DNA from: Streptomyces sp. NBC_00289
Lineage (GTDB): Bacteria; Actinomycetota; Actinomycetes; Streptomycetales; Streptomycetaceae
Direction of reading: 5' to 3'
Assembly (NCBI RefSeq): GCF_041435115.1
Contig: NZ_CP108046.1
Span: 3,720,001 to 3,784,000 of the forward strand
Length of the DNA stretch: 64,000 bases
Position numbers and translations under genes: made by a program. The notes under the pieces were generated by a model, which saw nothing but the letters and a program-made list of their open reading frames with translations, was not told the DNA's origin and ran no database searches. This document shows, in pieces, positions 49,360 through 58,535 of the stretch. The stretch's first letter is position 1; each line of letters opens with the position of its first letter.

Positions 49360-50835
49360 CTACTTGGGGGCCCGCACCGGAATGTCGAGGATCACCCGGG
49401 TCCCCCGCTCCGGGGCGCGGACCATGTCGAACGTGCCGCCCAACTCGCCTTCCACCAGGGTCCGTACGATCTGCAGGCCGAGGTTGCCCCCGGTGTGCGG
49501 GTCGAAGCCCTCGGGCAGTCCGACGCCGTCGTCCTGGACGGTCACCAGCAGGCGGGTCTCCTTCGTGGAGCCGCCGCGGACCGCCGAGACCTCGACGGTG
49601 CCGGTGTCGCCCTCGCGGAAGCCGTGCTCCAGGGCGTTCTGCAGGATCTCGGTCAGCACCATCGACAGGGGCGTGGCGACCTCGGCGTCCAGGATGCCGA
49701 AGCGGCCGGTGCGCCGGCCGGCCACCTTGCCCGGGGAGATCTCGGCGACCATCGCGAGGACACGGTCGGCGATCTCGTCGAACTCCACCCGCTCGTCGAG
49801 GTTCTGGGAGAGGGTCTCGTGCACGATCGCGATCGAACCGACCCGCCGTACCGCCTCCTCCAGGGCCTCGCGGCCGCGGTCGGACTCGATACGCCGGGCC
49901 TGGAGGCGCAACAGGGCGGCCACCGTCTGCAGGTTGTTCTTCACCCGGTGGTGGATCTCCCGGATGGTCGCGTCCTTGGTGATCAACTCTCGCTCGCGCC
50001 GCCGTAGTTCGGTCACGTCCCGGAGCAGGACCAGCGAACCGATCCGGGTGCCCTTGGGCTTGAGCGGAATCGCCCGGAACTGGATCACCCCGTCGTGGGA
50101 CTCGATCTCGAACTCGCGCGGCGCCCAGCCGCTGGCGACCTTGGCCAGCGCCTCGTCCACCGGCCCGAGTGTCGGGGCGAGTTCGGCCGTGGTCTCGCCC
50201 AGGTGCTGGCCGACGAGGTCGGTCGCGAGGCCGAGGCGGTGGTACGCGGACAGGGCGTTCGGCGAGGCGTACTGGACGATGCCGTCCGCGTCCAGCCGGA
50301 TGAGACCGTCGCCCACCCGGGGCGAGGCGTCCATGTCCACCTGCTGGTTCGCGAACGGGAAGGAGCCGGCCGCGATCATCTGCGCGAGGTCCGAGGCGCT
50401 CTGGAGGTACGTCAGCTCCAGGCGGCTCGGGGTACGCACGGTGAGCAGGTTGGTGTTGCGCGCGATGACCCCGAGCACGCGCCCCTCACGCCGTACGGGG
50501 ATCGACTCGACCCGGACCGGGACCTCCTCACGCCACTCGGGGTCGCCCTCGCGGACGATCCGGCCCTCGTCGTGCGCGGCGTCCAGCATGGGCCGGCGGC
50601 CGCGGGGCACGAGGTGGCCGACCATGTCGTCCTGGTACGAGGTGGGGCCGGTGTTGGGCCGCATCTGGGCGACGGAGACGTAGCGGGTGCCGTCGCGGGT
50701 GGGGACCCACAGGACGAGGTCGGCGAAGGAGAGGTCGGAGAGCAGCTGCCACTCCGAGACCAGCAGGTGAAGCCACTCGAGGTCGGAGTCGTCGAGGGCG
50801 GTGTGCTGGCGTACGAGTTCGTTCATGGAGGGCAC
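49360..50835 (-). CDS. PdtaS-like cytoplasmic sensor histidine kinase
   Basis: 491 aa from GTG 50835, giving an N-terminus that lines up with mycobacterial PdtaS as I recall it; an ATG 9 bp later is also possible. A GAF-type domain (residues about 10-150), a PAS domain (about 170-285, VGDGLIRLDADGIVQYASPNALS), then HisKA_2 with the phospho-His in IREIHHRVKNNLQTVAALLRLQ and HATPase (LTEILQNALEHGF, GGNLGLQIVRTLVEGELGG). No membrane helix. In mycobacteria PdtaS works with the antiterminator PdtaR; no ANTAR gene is in this window. Confidence 0.9.
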   Translation of the reverse strand: MPSMNELVRQHTALDDSDLEWLHLLVSEWQLLSDLSFADLVLWVPTRDGTRYVSVAQMRPNTGPTSYQDDMVGHLVPRGRRPMLDAAHDEGRIVREGDPEWREEVPVRVESIPVRREGRVLGVIARNTNLLTVRTPSRLELTYLQSASDLAQMIAAGSFPFANQQVDMDASPRVGDGLIRLDADGIVQYASPNALSAYHRLGLATDLVGQHLGETTAELAPTLGPVDEALAKVASGWAPREFEIESHDGVIQFRAIPLKPKGTRIGSLVLLRDVTELRRRERELITKDATIREIHHRVKNNLQTVAALLRLQARRIESDRGREALEEAVRRVGSIAIVHETLSQNLDERVEFDEIADRVLAMVAEISPGKVAGRRTGRFGILDAEVATPLSMVLTEILQNALEHGFREGDTGTVEVSAVRGGSTKETRLLVTVQDDGVGLPEGFDPHTGGNLGLQIVRTLVEGELGGTFDMVRAPERGTRVILDIPVRAPK

Positions 50836-51070
50836 GTCACCGAGCGTACCCGGAGGGCGCACAGGCCCCGGAGACACCCGCGGGCCGCGGCGCCTGGGAG
50901 GGACCCTCAACCCTCCCGGCACCGCAGCCCGGAGCAACATCGGCCGTGGGGTGTGCGGTCCCGGTCGGCCGAAGGATGAGGAGCCGGGGCAGTCAGGGCA
51001 GAGAGCTCCGGATCCTCGGTCCGTCTTCCTGTGCGGGGAAGACGGAAGCGTGGCGCTTCCTCCATCGCAT

Positions 51071-51086
51071 TCTGGACTAGACCACT
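51071..51086. promoter_or_regulatory. dre-like DasR site, mid-intergenic
   Basis: TCTGGACTAGACCACT matches the dre consensus (ACTGGTCTAGACCAGT) at most positions. It is 236 bp from the kinase start and 228 bp from nagB. Confidence 0.7.
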
Positions 51087-51246
51087 GTGTGTGTCCATGC
51101 GTTGGAGGCTGTTTGTTGTTGTCACTTCCCGAAGTGGTAGGACGTCCTGGCATCCACCACGCAGCCTAACCCGTGTGGGTTCGTGTGCGGGGGGAGATTC
51201 CGATGACATTTCCCGCCGACGCCTCCGGCTCTTCGCGCTCTGTTAG

Positions 51247-51262
51247 ATTGGTCTAAACCACA
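51247..51262. promoter_or_regulatory. dre DasR site upstream of nagB
   Basis: ATTGGTCTAAACCACA, a close dre match, centred about 59 bp before the nagB start. DasR control of nagB is known in S. coelicolor. Confidence 0.85.
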
Positions 51263-51313
51263 TATCGTCATTCTCACCGTGTTCGGATCGCTCTTCAGAT
51301 CGGCAGGCCCAGC

Positions 51314-52099
51314 GTGGAAGTTGTCATCGTTCCGGACGCCCGGTCGGGCGGCGAGCTCATCGCCGATGCCATCGCCCGGCTCCTGCGGCGCAAGCCCGAC
51401 GCCCTGCTCGGCGTGGCCACCGGCTCGACTCCGCTGCCCGTCTACGAGGCGCTGGCGTCCGAGGTGAAGTCCGCCGCCGTGGACGCCTCGCGGGCCCGGA
51501 TCGCACAGCTCGACGAATACGTGGGGCTGCCCGCCGAGCACCCCGAGTCCTACCGCTCGGTACTGCGGCGCGAGGTGCTGGAGCCGCTCGGGATCGGTAT
51601 GGACGCGTTCATCGGACCCGACGGCACGGCCCAGGACGTGCTCGGGGCCTGCGAGGCGTACGACAGGGCGCTGGCCGAGGCCGGCGGGGTGGATCTCCAG
51701 CTGCTCGGGATCGGCACCGACGGACACATCGGGTTCAACGAGCCCTGCTCCTCCCTCGCCTCGCGGACCAGGATCAAGACGCTCACCGAGCAGACCCGGA
51801 TCGACAACGCGCGCTTCTTCGACGGTGACATCGAGCAGGTCCCGCACCACGTCATCACGCAGGGCATCGGCACCATCCTCGAGGCCCGCCACCTGGTGCT
51901 CCTCGCCACCGGTGAGGGCAAGGCGGACGCGGTCGCCGCGACGGTGGAGGGACCGGTCGCCGCGGTCTGCCCGGCCTCCGCGCTCCAGCTCCACCCGCAC
52001 GCCACCGTGGTCGTCGACGAGGCCGCCGCGTCCAAGCTGAAGCTCGCCGACTACTTCCGGCACACCTTCGCCAACAAGCCGGACTGGCAGGGGATCTAG
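51314..52099 (+). CDS. nagB: Glucosamine-6-phosphate deaminase
   Basis: 261 aa from a GTG. Full NagB motifs: LGVATGSTPLPVYEAL (phosphate loop), IAQLDEYVGLP (catalytic Asp), LGIGTDGHIGFNEP (His and Glu for ring opening) and LLATGEGKADAV. It turns glucosamine-6-phosphate into fructose-6-phosphate and ammonium, the final step of N-acetylglucosamine use. A dre site lies upstream and a perfect hairpin downstream. Confidence 0.97.
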   Translation: MEVVIVPDARSGGELIADAIARLLRRKPDALLGVATGSTPLPVYEALASEVKSAAVDASRARIAQLDEYVGLPAEHPESYRSVLRREVLEPLGIGMDAFIGPDGTAQDVLGACEAYDRALAEAGGVDLQLLGIGTDGHIGFNEPCSSLASRTRIKTLTEQTRIDNARFFDGDIEQVPHHVITQGIGTILEARHLVLLATGEGKADAVAATVEGPVAAVCPASALQLHPHATVVVDEAAASKLKLADYFRHTFANKPDWQGI

Positions 52100-52147
52100 T
52101 TCTCCGCCTGTCCCCCACGGCCTGTCGTCGCCCGGCGCGGGCACGCG

Positions 52148-52182
52148 GAAGGCGCCGGTCCCCAGCGGGGGCCGGCGCCTTC
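52148..52182. terminator. Bidirectional terminator between nagB and nagZ
   Basis: 16-bp arms 52148-52163 and 52167-52182 (one G-T pair), AGC loop, flanked by GAA and TTC. It sits between the convergent genes. Confidence 0.92.
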
Positions 52183-52193
52183 GTCGTACGGGT

Positions 52194-53699
52194 TCACGCC
52201 CCCGCGACGACCTCCGCGGCCGCCCGGCCGCACACCCGGGCCGCGCCGTGGGTGGCGATGTGCAGGGCTCCTCGCGGGGTGGCCTGCGGCAGGCCCATCT
52301 CGACGACGACCGTGTCGGGGCGGGCCGCCAGCAGGGTGTCGAGGGCGGCCGCCATCCAGGGGTGGCGGTGTTCGTCGCGCACGACGGCCACGACCCGACG
52401 GCCACCGGCGGCGGCCAGGGCGTGCTGCCCGGCGTCCTCGCCCGAGAAGCTGCCCGTCTCCGTGCCGGGAAGCAGGCGGGAGAGCTCAGCGGCCACTCCC
52501 CAGGGCGTCTCGGCGCCGACCGCGATGTTCGCGACCGGGGTGAGCGCGGCGACGTAGGGCGCTTCGGTGAGCGGGGTGAAGTCCGGCGCTCCGGTGATCC
52601 GCAGGGCACGCCGGGCCGCGCGCAGGCCGACCTCGCTGTCACCGGCGTCCTGGCCGGCGCTGCCCGCCGCCGCCGTCCAGCGTGCCAGGGCGCGCACCCG
52701 CTCCGCCGCGTCCGCGAGGCGTTCCTCGGGCAGCTCGCCGGAGCGCACGGCCGCGACCAGGGCGTCGCGCAGGCGCCGTACCGTCTCGTCGTCGCACAGT
52801 CCGCCGCCCACGCAGATCGCGTCGGCTCCGGCGGCGACGGCGAGGACGCTGCCGCGTTCGATGCCGTAGGTGCCGGCGATGGCCCGCATCTCCATGCCGT
52901 CGGTGACGATCAGGCCGTCGTAGCCGAGTTCGCCGCGCAGCAGGTCGGTCAGGATGCGGCGGGACAACGTCGCCGGGCGGTCCGGGTCCAGGGCCGGGAC
53001 CAGGATGTGGGCGCTCATGACCGCGCGGGTGCCCGCGGCGATCGCGGCGCGGAACGGCACGAGTTCGCGTTCCCCGAGCACCTCGCCCTGCGCGTCGATG
53101 CGGGGCAGCGCGTGGTGGGAGTCCACCGCCGTGTCGCCGTGGCCGGGGAAGTGCTTGGTGCAGGCGGCGACTCCGGCGGACTGCAGGCCGGTGACATAGG
53201 CGGCCGTGTGCCGGGCGGCGAGGCGGGTGTCGGCGCCGAAGGAGCGGACACCGATGACCGGGTTGGCGGGGTTGGAGTTCACGTCCGCCGACGGAGCCCA
53301 GTTGAGGTTGACCCCGCAGGCGGCCAGGCGGCGGCCGAGTTCGGCGGCGACGTCCCTGGTCAGCTCGACGTCGTCGACCGCGCCCAGCGCGTTGTTGCCC
53401 GGGAAGGAGGAACCGGTCCGCACCTCGAGCCGGGTGACGTCGCCGCCCTCCTCGTCGATCGCGACGAGCACGTCCTCGCGTTCGGCGCGCAGCTGGGCGG
53501 TCAGGGCGGACAGTTGCTCGGCGGAGGCGATGTTGCGGCCGAACAGGCCGACGGAGGCGAGGCCCTCGCCGAGCCGGCGCAGCAGCCAGTCGGGGGCCGT
53601 GGTGCCGGGGAAGCCGGGCTGGAGGACGGTAAGCGCGTCACGCGACAGGCCGTCTCCACCTGAACTGGACGCAGTGGTGCCACTGGCGAATGTCGTCAT
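52194..53699 (-). CDS. nagZ: Family 3 beta-N-acetylhexosaminidase (NagZ-type)
   Basis: 501 aa, longer than the Escherichia NagZ because of a C-terminal domain (residues about 360-501). The catalytic domain has the NagZ signature KHFPGHGDTAVDSHHALP (general-acid His/Asp dyad) and LIVTDGMEMRAIAGTYG with the nucleophile Asp. It has no signal peptide and therefore should hydrolyse imported chitobiose or muropeptides in the cytoplasm. It follows dasC by 9 bp and is in the dasABC operon. Confidence 0.93.
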   Translation of the reverse strand: MTTFASGTTASSSGGDGLSRDALTVLQPGFPGTTAPDWLLRRLGEGLASVGLFGRNIASAEQLSALTAQLRAEREDVLVAIDEEGGDVTRLEVRTGSSFPGNNALGAVDDVELTRDVAAELGRRLAACGVNLNWAPSADVNSNPANPVIGVRSFGADTRLAARHTAAYVTGLQSAGVAACTKHFPGHGDTAVDSHHALPRIDAQGEVLGERELVPFRAAIAAGTRAVMSAHILVPALDPDRPATLSRRILTDLLRGELGYDGLIVTDGMEMRAIAGTYGIERGSVLAVAAGADAICVGGGLCDDETVRRLRDALVAAVRSGELPEERLADAAERVRALARWTAAAGSAGQDAGDSEVGLRAARRALRITGAPDFTPLTEAPYVAALTPVANIAVGAETPWGVAAELSRLLPGTETGSFSGEDAGQHALAAAGGRRVVAVVRDEHRHPWMAAALDTLLAARPDTVVVEMGLPQATPRGALHIATHGAARVCGRAAAEVVAGA

Positions 53700-53708
53700 C
53701 GGGCTGCG

Positions 53709-54608
53709 TTATCCCTTCACGGCGCCCGCGGTCAGGCCCGCGGCCATCTTGCGCTGGACGAGGAGGAACAGGACGACGATCGGCACGGCCATCATCGTGG
53801 AGCCGGCCATCATCGGGGCGTACTCGGTGCCGTGCTTGGTGGTGAAGTTGCCGAGCCAGACGGTCGCGGTCTGGTTCTTCTGGCTGAGCAGCATGAGGGC
53901 GTACAGGTACTCGTTCCAGGCCTGGATGAAGCCGTAGACCGAGGTGGCGACCATGCCGGGGGCCAGCAGCGGGAACACGACCCGGATGAAGGCGCCGGTG
54001 CGGGAGCAGCCGTCGACCATGGCCGCCTCCTCCAGTTCCTTCGGGATGTTGACGATGAAGCCGCGCAGCGTCCACACCGTGAAGGGGAGGATGAAGGTCA
54101 GATAGGTGAGGATCAGGCCGGTGAGCTTGTCGTACTGCTCCAGGTCGTTGAGGAGCAGGAAGACCGGGATGATCATGGCGACCAGCGGGACCATCTGGAC
54201 CGCCAGGATGCCGACGATCACGACCTTGCGGCCGCGGAAGGCGAAGCGCGAGATGGCGAGCGCGGCCAGCATGCCGACGACGATGCCGATGGCCACGACC
54301 GACAGGGACACGATCAGGCTGCGGCCGACCGGGCCCCAGAAGTCGGCGATGTCCAGCGCCCGGCTGAAGTTGGAGAGGGTGAATCCGGTCGGCAGCAGGC
54401 TCGGGTCCGGGTCGATGGCGTCCTTCGCCGGTTTGATGGCCGTGTTGACCATCCAGTAGACGGGGAAGCCCGCGGCGAGGAAGACGAGGAGACCGAGGAG
54501 GTTCCAGCCGGCCTTGGACCTGCGGGGCCGCGAGGTGCTCCCCGCGCCGGTTCCCGAGGTGGTTCCCGAGCCGGTTCCCGTGGTGGCGACGGCGTTCACG
54601 GCGGTCAT
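53709..54608 (-). CDS. dasC: Chitobiose ABC transporter permease DasC
   Basis: 299 aa, six membrane helices (first NLLGLLVFLAAGFPVYWMV). The EAA loop reads ELEEAAMVDGCSRTGAFIRVVFPLLAPG. It is the MalG-type subunit of the sugar transporter. Its start overlaps the dasB stop by 4 bp (ATGA). The ATPase (MsiK) is encoded elsewhere, as is usual for Streptomyces sugar importers. Confidence 0.95.
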   Translation of the reverse strand: MTAVNAVATTGTGSGTTSGTGAGSTSRPRRSKAGWNLLGLLVFLAAGFPVYWMVNTAIKPAKDAIDPDPSLLPTGFTLSNFSRALDIADFWGPVGRSLIVSLSVVAIGIVVGMLAALAISRFAFRGRKVVIVGILAVQMVPLVAMIIPVFLLLNDLEQYDKLTGLILTYLTFILPFTVWTLRGFIVNIPKELEEAAMVDGCSRTGAFIRVVFPLLAPGMVATSVYGFIQAWNEYLYALMLLSQKNQTATVWLGNFTTKHGTEYAPMMAGSTMMAVPIVVLFLLVQRKMAAGLTAGAVKG

Positions 54609-55588
54609 TCGACGTCTCCGATCTGCAGCATCTGGCGCATGTAGACGGCGACCACTCCGAGCAGCAACAGCACGGTGAGGAGGGCGATCGCGGAGCCCTG
54701 CGCGTAGTCGTTGACCACGAAGGCACGGTCGTACGAGTACGTGGTGAGGAGCTGGAACTCGGCCTCGGGATGCTCGTTGCGCATCACGAAGACCTGCGGG
54801 AAGACGCCCATGTCCCAGATGACCGAGAGGGTCGTCAGCATCACGATGATCGGCTTGAGGATGGGGAGGGTGACGTGCCGGAACACGCCCCAGGCTCCGG
54901 CGCCGTCCAGCCGGGCCGCCTCCTCCAGTTCGGCGGGCACCTGGGTGAGGCCCGCGCTGAGGGTGATGACGACGAACGGCACCGCGCCCCACACCACCAG
55001 GAGCATGATCACGGCCAGGCCCTGCGGTCCGCTGGCGAACCAGTTGTGGCCGATCAGGTCGACGCCGGGCAGCTTGCTGGCCAGCGCGTTGAGGATGCCG
55101 TAGTCGGCGTCGAACAACCACTTGAAGACCGTGGTGGCGACGATGATGGGCATGCCCCAGCTGGCCACCAGCGCGATGTTGACGAGTGTCTTCACCCAGC
55201 CGGAGACGCGTTGCAGCAGCAGTGCCACCGCCATGCCGATGACCATCGTGAAGATCACCGAACCGGCCGCGAAGACGATCGTGCGGACCACGACCTGCCA
55301 GAACTCGTCGTCGCTCAGCACCTTGGTGAAGTTGTCGAACCCGACCGACTCGGCCGGCTGGAAGCCCCACAGCTGGGACTGCCCGAACTTTTGGAAGGAG
55401 AGGGTGACCAGGCGGACCAGCGGATAGCCGAGGACGAGCACCAGGATCAGAAGACAGGGGGCGAGCAGCAGCCATGGCGTGCCGGCGCCCGAACTCCGCT
55501 TGCCGGGTGGCTTCTTCGCGACGGCCGGTGGTGGTGGCGACTGCCGCGTGGGCGGCACTTTGGCAGTGGTCGTGTCTGCGGCACTCAT
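54605..55588 (-). CDS. dasB: Chitobiose ABC transporter permease DasB
   Basis: 327 aa. A polar, proline-rich N-terminus (about 36 residues) is followed by six helices (first WLLLAPCLLILVLVLGYPLV). The EAA loop is ELEEAARLDGAGAWGVFRHVTLPILKP, the MalF-type pattern. With DasC it forms the membrane channel for N,N'-diacetylchitobiose. It lies 73 bp after dasA with a hairpin in between. Confidence 0.95.
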   Translation of the reverse strand: MSAADTTTAKVPPTRQSPPPPAVAKKPPGKRSSGAGTPWLLLAPCLLILVLVLGYPLVRLVTLSFQKFGQSQLWGFQPAESVGFDNFTKVLSDDEFWQVVVRTIVFAAGSVIFTMVIGMAVALLLQRVSGWVKTLVNIALVASWGMPIIVATTVFKWLFDADYGILNALASKLPGVDLIGHNWFASGPQGLAVIMLLVVWGAVPFVVITLSAGLTQVPAELEEAARLDGAGAWGVFRHVTLPILKPIIVMLTTLSVIWDMGVFPQVFVMRNEHPEAEFQLLTTYSYDRAFVVNDYAQGSAIALLTVLLLLGVVAVYMRQMLQIGDVE

Positions 55589-55629
55589 CCGCGCGCTCCT
55601 CAGCGGTCCCTCAGGTCGTACGGAAAGCA

Positions 55630-55652
55630 GGGCCCCGCCGACAACGGGGCCC
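55630..55652 (-). promoter_or_regulatory. Hairpin between dasA and dasB
   Basis: GGGCCCCG (55630-55637) pairs with CGGGGCCC (55645-55652), 7-nt loop. It lies 9 bp after the dasA stop and probably reduces read-through or protects the dasA message, giving more binding protein than permease. Confidence 0.7.
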
Positions 55653-55661
55653 CGCCTCAGG

Positions 55662-56945
55662 TCACTTGGTGTTGATGACCTTGTCGATCGCGGCGTCCGC
55701 GTCCTTCGCGGCCGCCTCCACCGACTTCTTGCCGGTACCGATCTGCTGCAGCATGGTCTGCAGGACCTGGGCCTTCTCGACCTGGCCCCAGCCCGGCGCC
55801 ATCGGGACGAACCAGTTGGACTCGGCCGCGGTGGCCGGGACCGCGGTCGCGGGGTCGTTCTTGAGGGTCGCGAGGTCGGTCTTGTTGTTGGGCAGGTTGC
55901 CCTTGCCGATCAGGCCCTTCTGGCCGGCCGGACCGGTGAACGCGTTGATCCACTCGGCGGCGAGGGCCTGCGCCTTCGACTTCACCGGTACGGCGAGGTC
56001 GCTGCCGCCGAGGAAGACGGGGAGGTTCTTGCCGGACGGGCCGGGCATCACGAAGTTCTCGAGGTTGCCCTTGAGCTTGCCGGTCTTGTCGTTCTTCGGG
56101 TCCTCGGAGGTCGCGCCCTCCCAGGCCGCGCCGAAGATCATGCCGGACTTGCCCTGGCCGTAGACGATGTACCGGTCCGACTCGTCCTTGGTCTTGTCGC
56201 CGTGCATGTACTTGTCGACGACGTTCTTGAACGCGGTGAGGCCCTTGACGGACTCCGGCGAGGACAGGGTGCCCTTCCACTGGCCGCCCGACTCGGCGGC
56301 GATCGAGCCGCCGGCGTCGTAGACGAAGGACATGGCCGCGTACCAGTCGCGGGTGGGCTGGTACCAGGCGCTGAACTTGTCGCCCTCCTTCTTCTGCACC
56401 TTGTTCAGGGCGGAGGTCAGCTCGGCGTACGTCTTCGGGGTGGACTTGACGCCGACCGAGGCGAACAGGTCCTTGCGCCAGTTGGCGACGCGGCCACCGG
56501 CGTAGTAGGGGACGCCGTAGGTCTTGCCGTCGTAGGTCACCGAGGCCTTGAGGCCGTCCAGCCAGGCGGAGGAGTTGTCGAACTTGGCCGCGTCGAGGGG
56601 GGCGAAGGCGCCCTTGACCATGTAGCCGAGCATCTCGGTGTTGCCCATCTCGACCACGTCGGGGGCCTTATCGGTGGCGAGCACCGCGTCGAGCTTGGTG
56701 TTCTTGTCCGGCCAGCCGTAGTACTCGTGGTTGATCTTGACGCCGGGGTGCTTCTTCTGCACGGCGGCGTCGGCGGCCTTCACCAGTTCCGGCCAGTTGT
56801 TCTGAGCGTCGACGGTGAGCCAGACGGTCAGCTCCTTGGCGTCAGCGCCGCTCTTGTCCGAACCCCCGCTGTTGTCGTCCCCGCACGCCGCGATGGAGAC
56901 CATCATGCCCGCGATACCGATCGCGACTATCAGCTTGCGCTTCAC
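55662..56945 (-). CDS. dasA: Chitobiose-binding lipoprotein DasA
   Basis: 427 aa from GTG 56945 with GAGGAGGG just upstream. A signal peptide ends in SIAACGDD (lipid Cys21). The SBP_bac_1 fold follows (ELTVWLTVDAQNNWPELVKAADAAVQKKHPGVKINHEYYGW, VFLGGSDLAVPVKSKAQ). It binds N,N'-diacetylchitobiose from chitin outside the cell and passes it to DasBC. Two dre-like sites lie upstream of its start. Confidence 0.95.
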   Translation of the reverse strand: MKRKLIVAIGIAGMMVSIAACGDDNSGGSDKSGADAKELTVWLTVDAQNNWPELVKAADAAVQKKHPGVKINHEYYGWPDKNTKLDAVLATDKAPDVVEMGNTEMLGYMVKGAFAPLDAAKFDNSSAWLDGLKASVTYDGKTYGVPYYAGGRVANWRKDLFASVGVKSTPKTYAELTSALNKVQKKEGDKFSAWYQPTRDWYAAMSFVYDAGGSIAAESGGQWKGTLSSPESVKGLTAFKNVVDKYMHGDKTKDESDRYIVYGQGKSGMIFGAAWEGATSEDPKNDKTGKLKGNLENFVMPGPSGKNLPVFLGGSDLAVPVKSKAQALAAEWINAFTGPAGQKGLIGKGNLPNNKTDLATLKNDPATAVPATAAESNWFVPMAPGWGQVEKAQVLQTMLQQIGTGKKSVEAAAKDADAAIDKVINTK

Positions 56946-57035
56946 GCCACCCTCCTCAGGGATGCCCTCAAACCCCCCACGCTCCCTGCGGTGACCGTTG
57001 TCGTGGATACCGCCCAGCGGGGCCGGGACTGGACC

Positions 57036-57051
57036 AATGGTGTAGACCAGT
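57036..57051. promoter_or_regulatory. dre DasR site upstream of dasA
   Basis: AATGGTGTAGACCAGT, close to the dre consensus, centred about 98 bp before the dasA start. Confidence 0.85.
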
Positions 57052-57059
57052 AGGGGGAG

Positions 57060-57075
57060 CTTGGCCCAGACCAAT
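57060..57075. promoter_or_regulatory. Second, weaker dre-like site at dasA
   Basis: CTTGGCCCAGACCAAT, which keeps both TTGG and CCAA arms of the dre palindrome. Spaced 24 bp from the first site, so paired DasR binding is possible. Confidence 0.55.
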
Positions 57076-57205
57076 AGGCGTGTCAAGGGTGTTCAGGCGG
57101 GCTCCGGGCGTCCGTGATGCGACCGAGATATGCAGGGACCTTTCATTGCGCAAGCGACAGATCGGACGGACCAGTGCCGCTGTACCACAGCGTGAGGAAC
57201 GGCGC

Positions 57206-57221
57206 GGTGGACTAGACCAAC
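57206..57221. promoter_or_regulatory. dre DasR site upstream of dasR
   Basis: GGTGGACTAGACCAAC, centred about 137 bp before the dasR ATG, consistent with autoregulation of dasR. Confidence 0.8.
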
Positions 57222-57296
57222 ACCGGCGCCGACGGTATACAGAGGGGATCACGGAGCGTGTGGGGCCAACCCGCCCGGAGCCGTGCCACGATGTGA

Positions 57297-58115
<819 letters not shown>

Positions 58116-58271
58116 GCTCCGCCGCCCTCCGACCAGGGCAGGTCCCCGGTTCGGTGCGGCCGAGTGAGGATGTGGAGTCGATATTCGGACGGGGTCTTCC
58201 GCTGTCCTGACACCGTCGCCTACATTGCCTGCGCATTGCCCAGGTGATCAGCGAGGGGACGGAGCCGCGAC

Positions 58272-58535
58272 ATGTCAGATGTGCCCGAAGTGCAACCACC
58301 GGTGGTGACACCGGTCCGCGTGGTCATCGCGCTCTGTCTCATAGCGCCGTTCGTCGCGATGCTGTGGATCGGCTCCTACGCGAAGACGGACCCGGCGTTC
58401 ATCGGGATCCCGTTCTTCTACTGGTACCAGATGCTGTGGGTGCTCATCTCCACGGTCCTGACGATGACCGCGTACGCGTTGTGGCGCCGTGACCAGCGCG
58501 CCCGCGCCGCACGGACCGGGGGTGCGTCGACGTGA
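58272..58535 (+). CDS. DUF3311 small membrane protein
   Basis: 87 aa with two membrane helices (VVIALCLIAPFVAMLWIG and FYWYQMLWVLISTVLTMTAYALW), the DUF3311 layout. DUF3311 proteins accompany sodium:solute symporters of the MctP type and probably help their folding or function. Its stop overlaps the transporter start by 4 bp (GTGA). Confidence 0.93.
   Translation: MSDVPEVQPPVVTPVRVVIALCLIAPFVAMLWIGSYAKTDPAFIGIPFFYWYQMLWVLISTVLTMTAYALWRRDQRARAARTGGAST

Larger units (their letters stand above)
50836..51313. other. 478-bp divergent region between kinase and nagB
   Basis: It contains two DasR-type operators (51071-51086 and 51247-51262) and a small hairpin GGGAGGG/CCCTCCC near 50900 in the probable leader of the kinase gene. 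I see no small gene. Confidence 0.55.

Noticed and set aside
52684..53690. Plus-strand frames within nagZ
   Set aside because: Codon-bias mirror of nagZ, which carries the full family 3 hydrolase signature.
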